64,000 nucleotides of DNA from CBFFRJ01 sp963530515 (GTDB lineage: Bacteria; Pseudomonadota; Gammaproteobacteria; Enterobacterales; Enterobacteriaceae): NCBI GenBank assembly GCA_963530515.1, contig CAUSEC010000002.1, positions 124,001 through 188,000 of the forward strand. Direction: 5' to 3'. The notes beneath the pieces are model-generated. The model was not told where the DNA came from. It did no database searches and saw only the letters and a program-made list of their open reading frames with translations. This document shows, in pieces, positions 63,754-64,000 of this stretch (positions are counted from its first letter, which is position 1; each line of letters starts with the position of its first letter). The position numbers were made by a program, and so were the translations under genes.

Positions 63754-63810
63754 GGGAAAGAGATATCACTCATTGCAAGCCATAAAATATAACCTGGTAT
63801 GACAGCCGCA

Positions 63811-63835
63811 AAACCCGCCATCCGGCGGGTTTTGT
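63811..63835. terminator. Terminator after the LysR gene
   Basis: Nine-base-pair stem AAACCCGCC/GGCGGGTTT with ATCC loop and short T-rich tail, between the LysR gene and the minus-strand partial gene. Confidence 0.75.
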
Positions 63836-63910
63836 CTTTCCTTGAACGTTTTTCAGCATCACTGCCAGCGCAGCCACAACAGCGGTCTGGTGCAAACATA
63901 TGCCGATGCA

Positions 63911-64000
63911 TCACTTTTCGGTGTAGGACATTTTACTCACGGTTCCTGCATCATTAAATTCCAGCACCATCAACTGGTCTCTGTCGCGGAAAACCGGGAT
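63911..64000 (-). CDS. C-terminal end of an unidentified gene (5' part outside window)
   Basis: A minus-strand frame open from the right edge to a TGA at 63911-63913 gives the last 29 residues, ending VLEFNDAGTVSKMSYTEK. The FNDAGTVSKM pattern is reminiscent of the ends of small BamE/SmpA-like lipoproteins, but so short a piece cannot be named. The terminator at 63811-63835 lies after its stop. Confidence 0.45.
   Translation of the reverse strand: MPVFRDRDQLMVLEFNDAGTVSKMSYTEK

Noticed and set aside
1..64000. CRISPR arrays, tRNA or rRNA genes, prophage or transposase genes
   Set aside because: No regularly spaced repeats, no tRNA-like cloverleaf, and no integrase or transposase frames were seen anywhere in the window.

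Overview
The window is a chromosomal segment of a gammaproteobacterium of the family Enterobacteriaceae. Gene order follows the E. coli/Salmonella stretch from yejA through the yei genes, fru, nfo, lysP, cirA, folE, galS-mgl, sanA-cdd-yohKJ to dusC. Protein lengths and catalytic residues match the E. coli proteins closely. sitABCD, a MesD/DUF1852 methionine synthase pair, an ERIC element and REP pairs, together with moderately high GC, fit the Enterobacter/Lelliottia/Leclercia part of the family. The species cannot be fixed from the sequence alone.

Layout. 1-9.7 kb: yejA (cut by the window edge), pdeN, mepS, lpxT, yeiR and yeiQ on the minus strand, then divergent uxuA and efpL. 9.8-12.1 kb: an ERIC element, yeiW, and an Ada-like repair gene overlapping an isocitrate-lyase/PEP-mutase family gene, placed where E. 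coli has setB. 12.4-16.3 kb: the Cra-controlled fruBKA operon. 16.3-23.5 kb: yeiL, a nonsense-interrupted rihB, nupX, yeiI-nfo, yeiH and yeiE. 23.7-26.5 kb: a four-gene polar amino-acid ABC transporter. 26.6-27.0 kb: copy A of an unidentified 387-bp repeat. 27.1-36.3 kb: lysP, cirA, yeiG, an MFS transporter, folE, yeiB, galS. 36.3-40.2 kb: the mglBAC galactose importer with CRP and GalR/S sites. 40.3-42.5 kb: an SDR oxidoreductase and an AT-rich stretch with two orphan genes. 42.5-47.1 kb: sanA, cdd, yohK, yohJ, a LysR regulator and a GNAT acetyltransferase. 47.2-50.7 kb: sitABCD with Fur-like and MntR-like sites. 50.8-56.2 kb: dusC and a beta-glucoside operon (BglG-type antiterminator, EIIBCA, GH1) with two antiterminator/terminator pairs. 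56.2-56.7 kb: a broken duplicate of the GH1 gene tail joined to copy B of the repeat. 56.8-64 kb: an alpha/beta hydrolase, mesD-DUF1852, an alkaline phosphatase with a Pho box, a type-2 argC divergent from a LysR gene, and the end of an unidentified gene.

Much of the window is sugar and nucleoside capture: fructose, galactose, beta-glucosides, mannonate and nucleosides. Each catabolic unit sits beside a recognisable control element: Cra, GalR/S with CRP, BglG antitermination, or a UxuR-like site. A second theme is metal and nutrient limitation: Fur at cirA, Fur/MntR at sit, Pho at the phosphatase, and a proposed MetJ site at the methionine synthase pair. The most unusual signal is the 387-bp repeat. 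It is present twice in direct orientation. Its two copies carry a compensatory base-pair change in a 10-bp stem and an indel that breaks any shared reading frame, which suggests a structured non-coding element.
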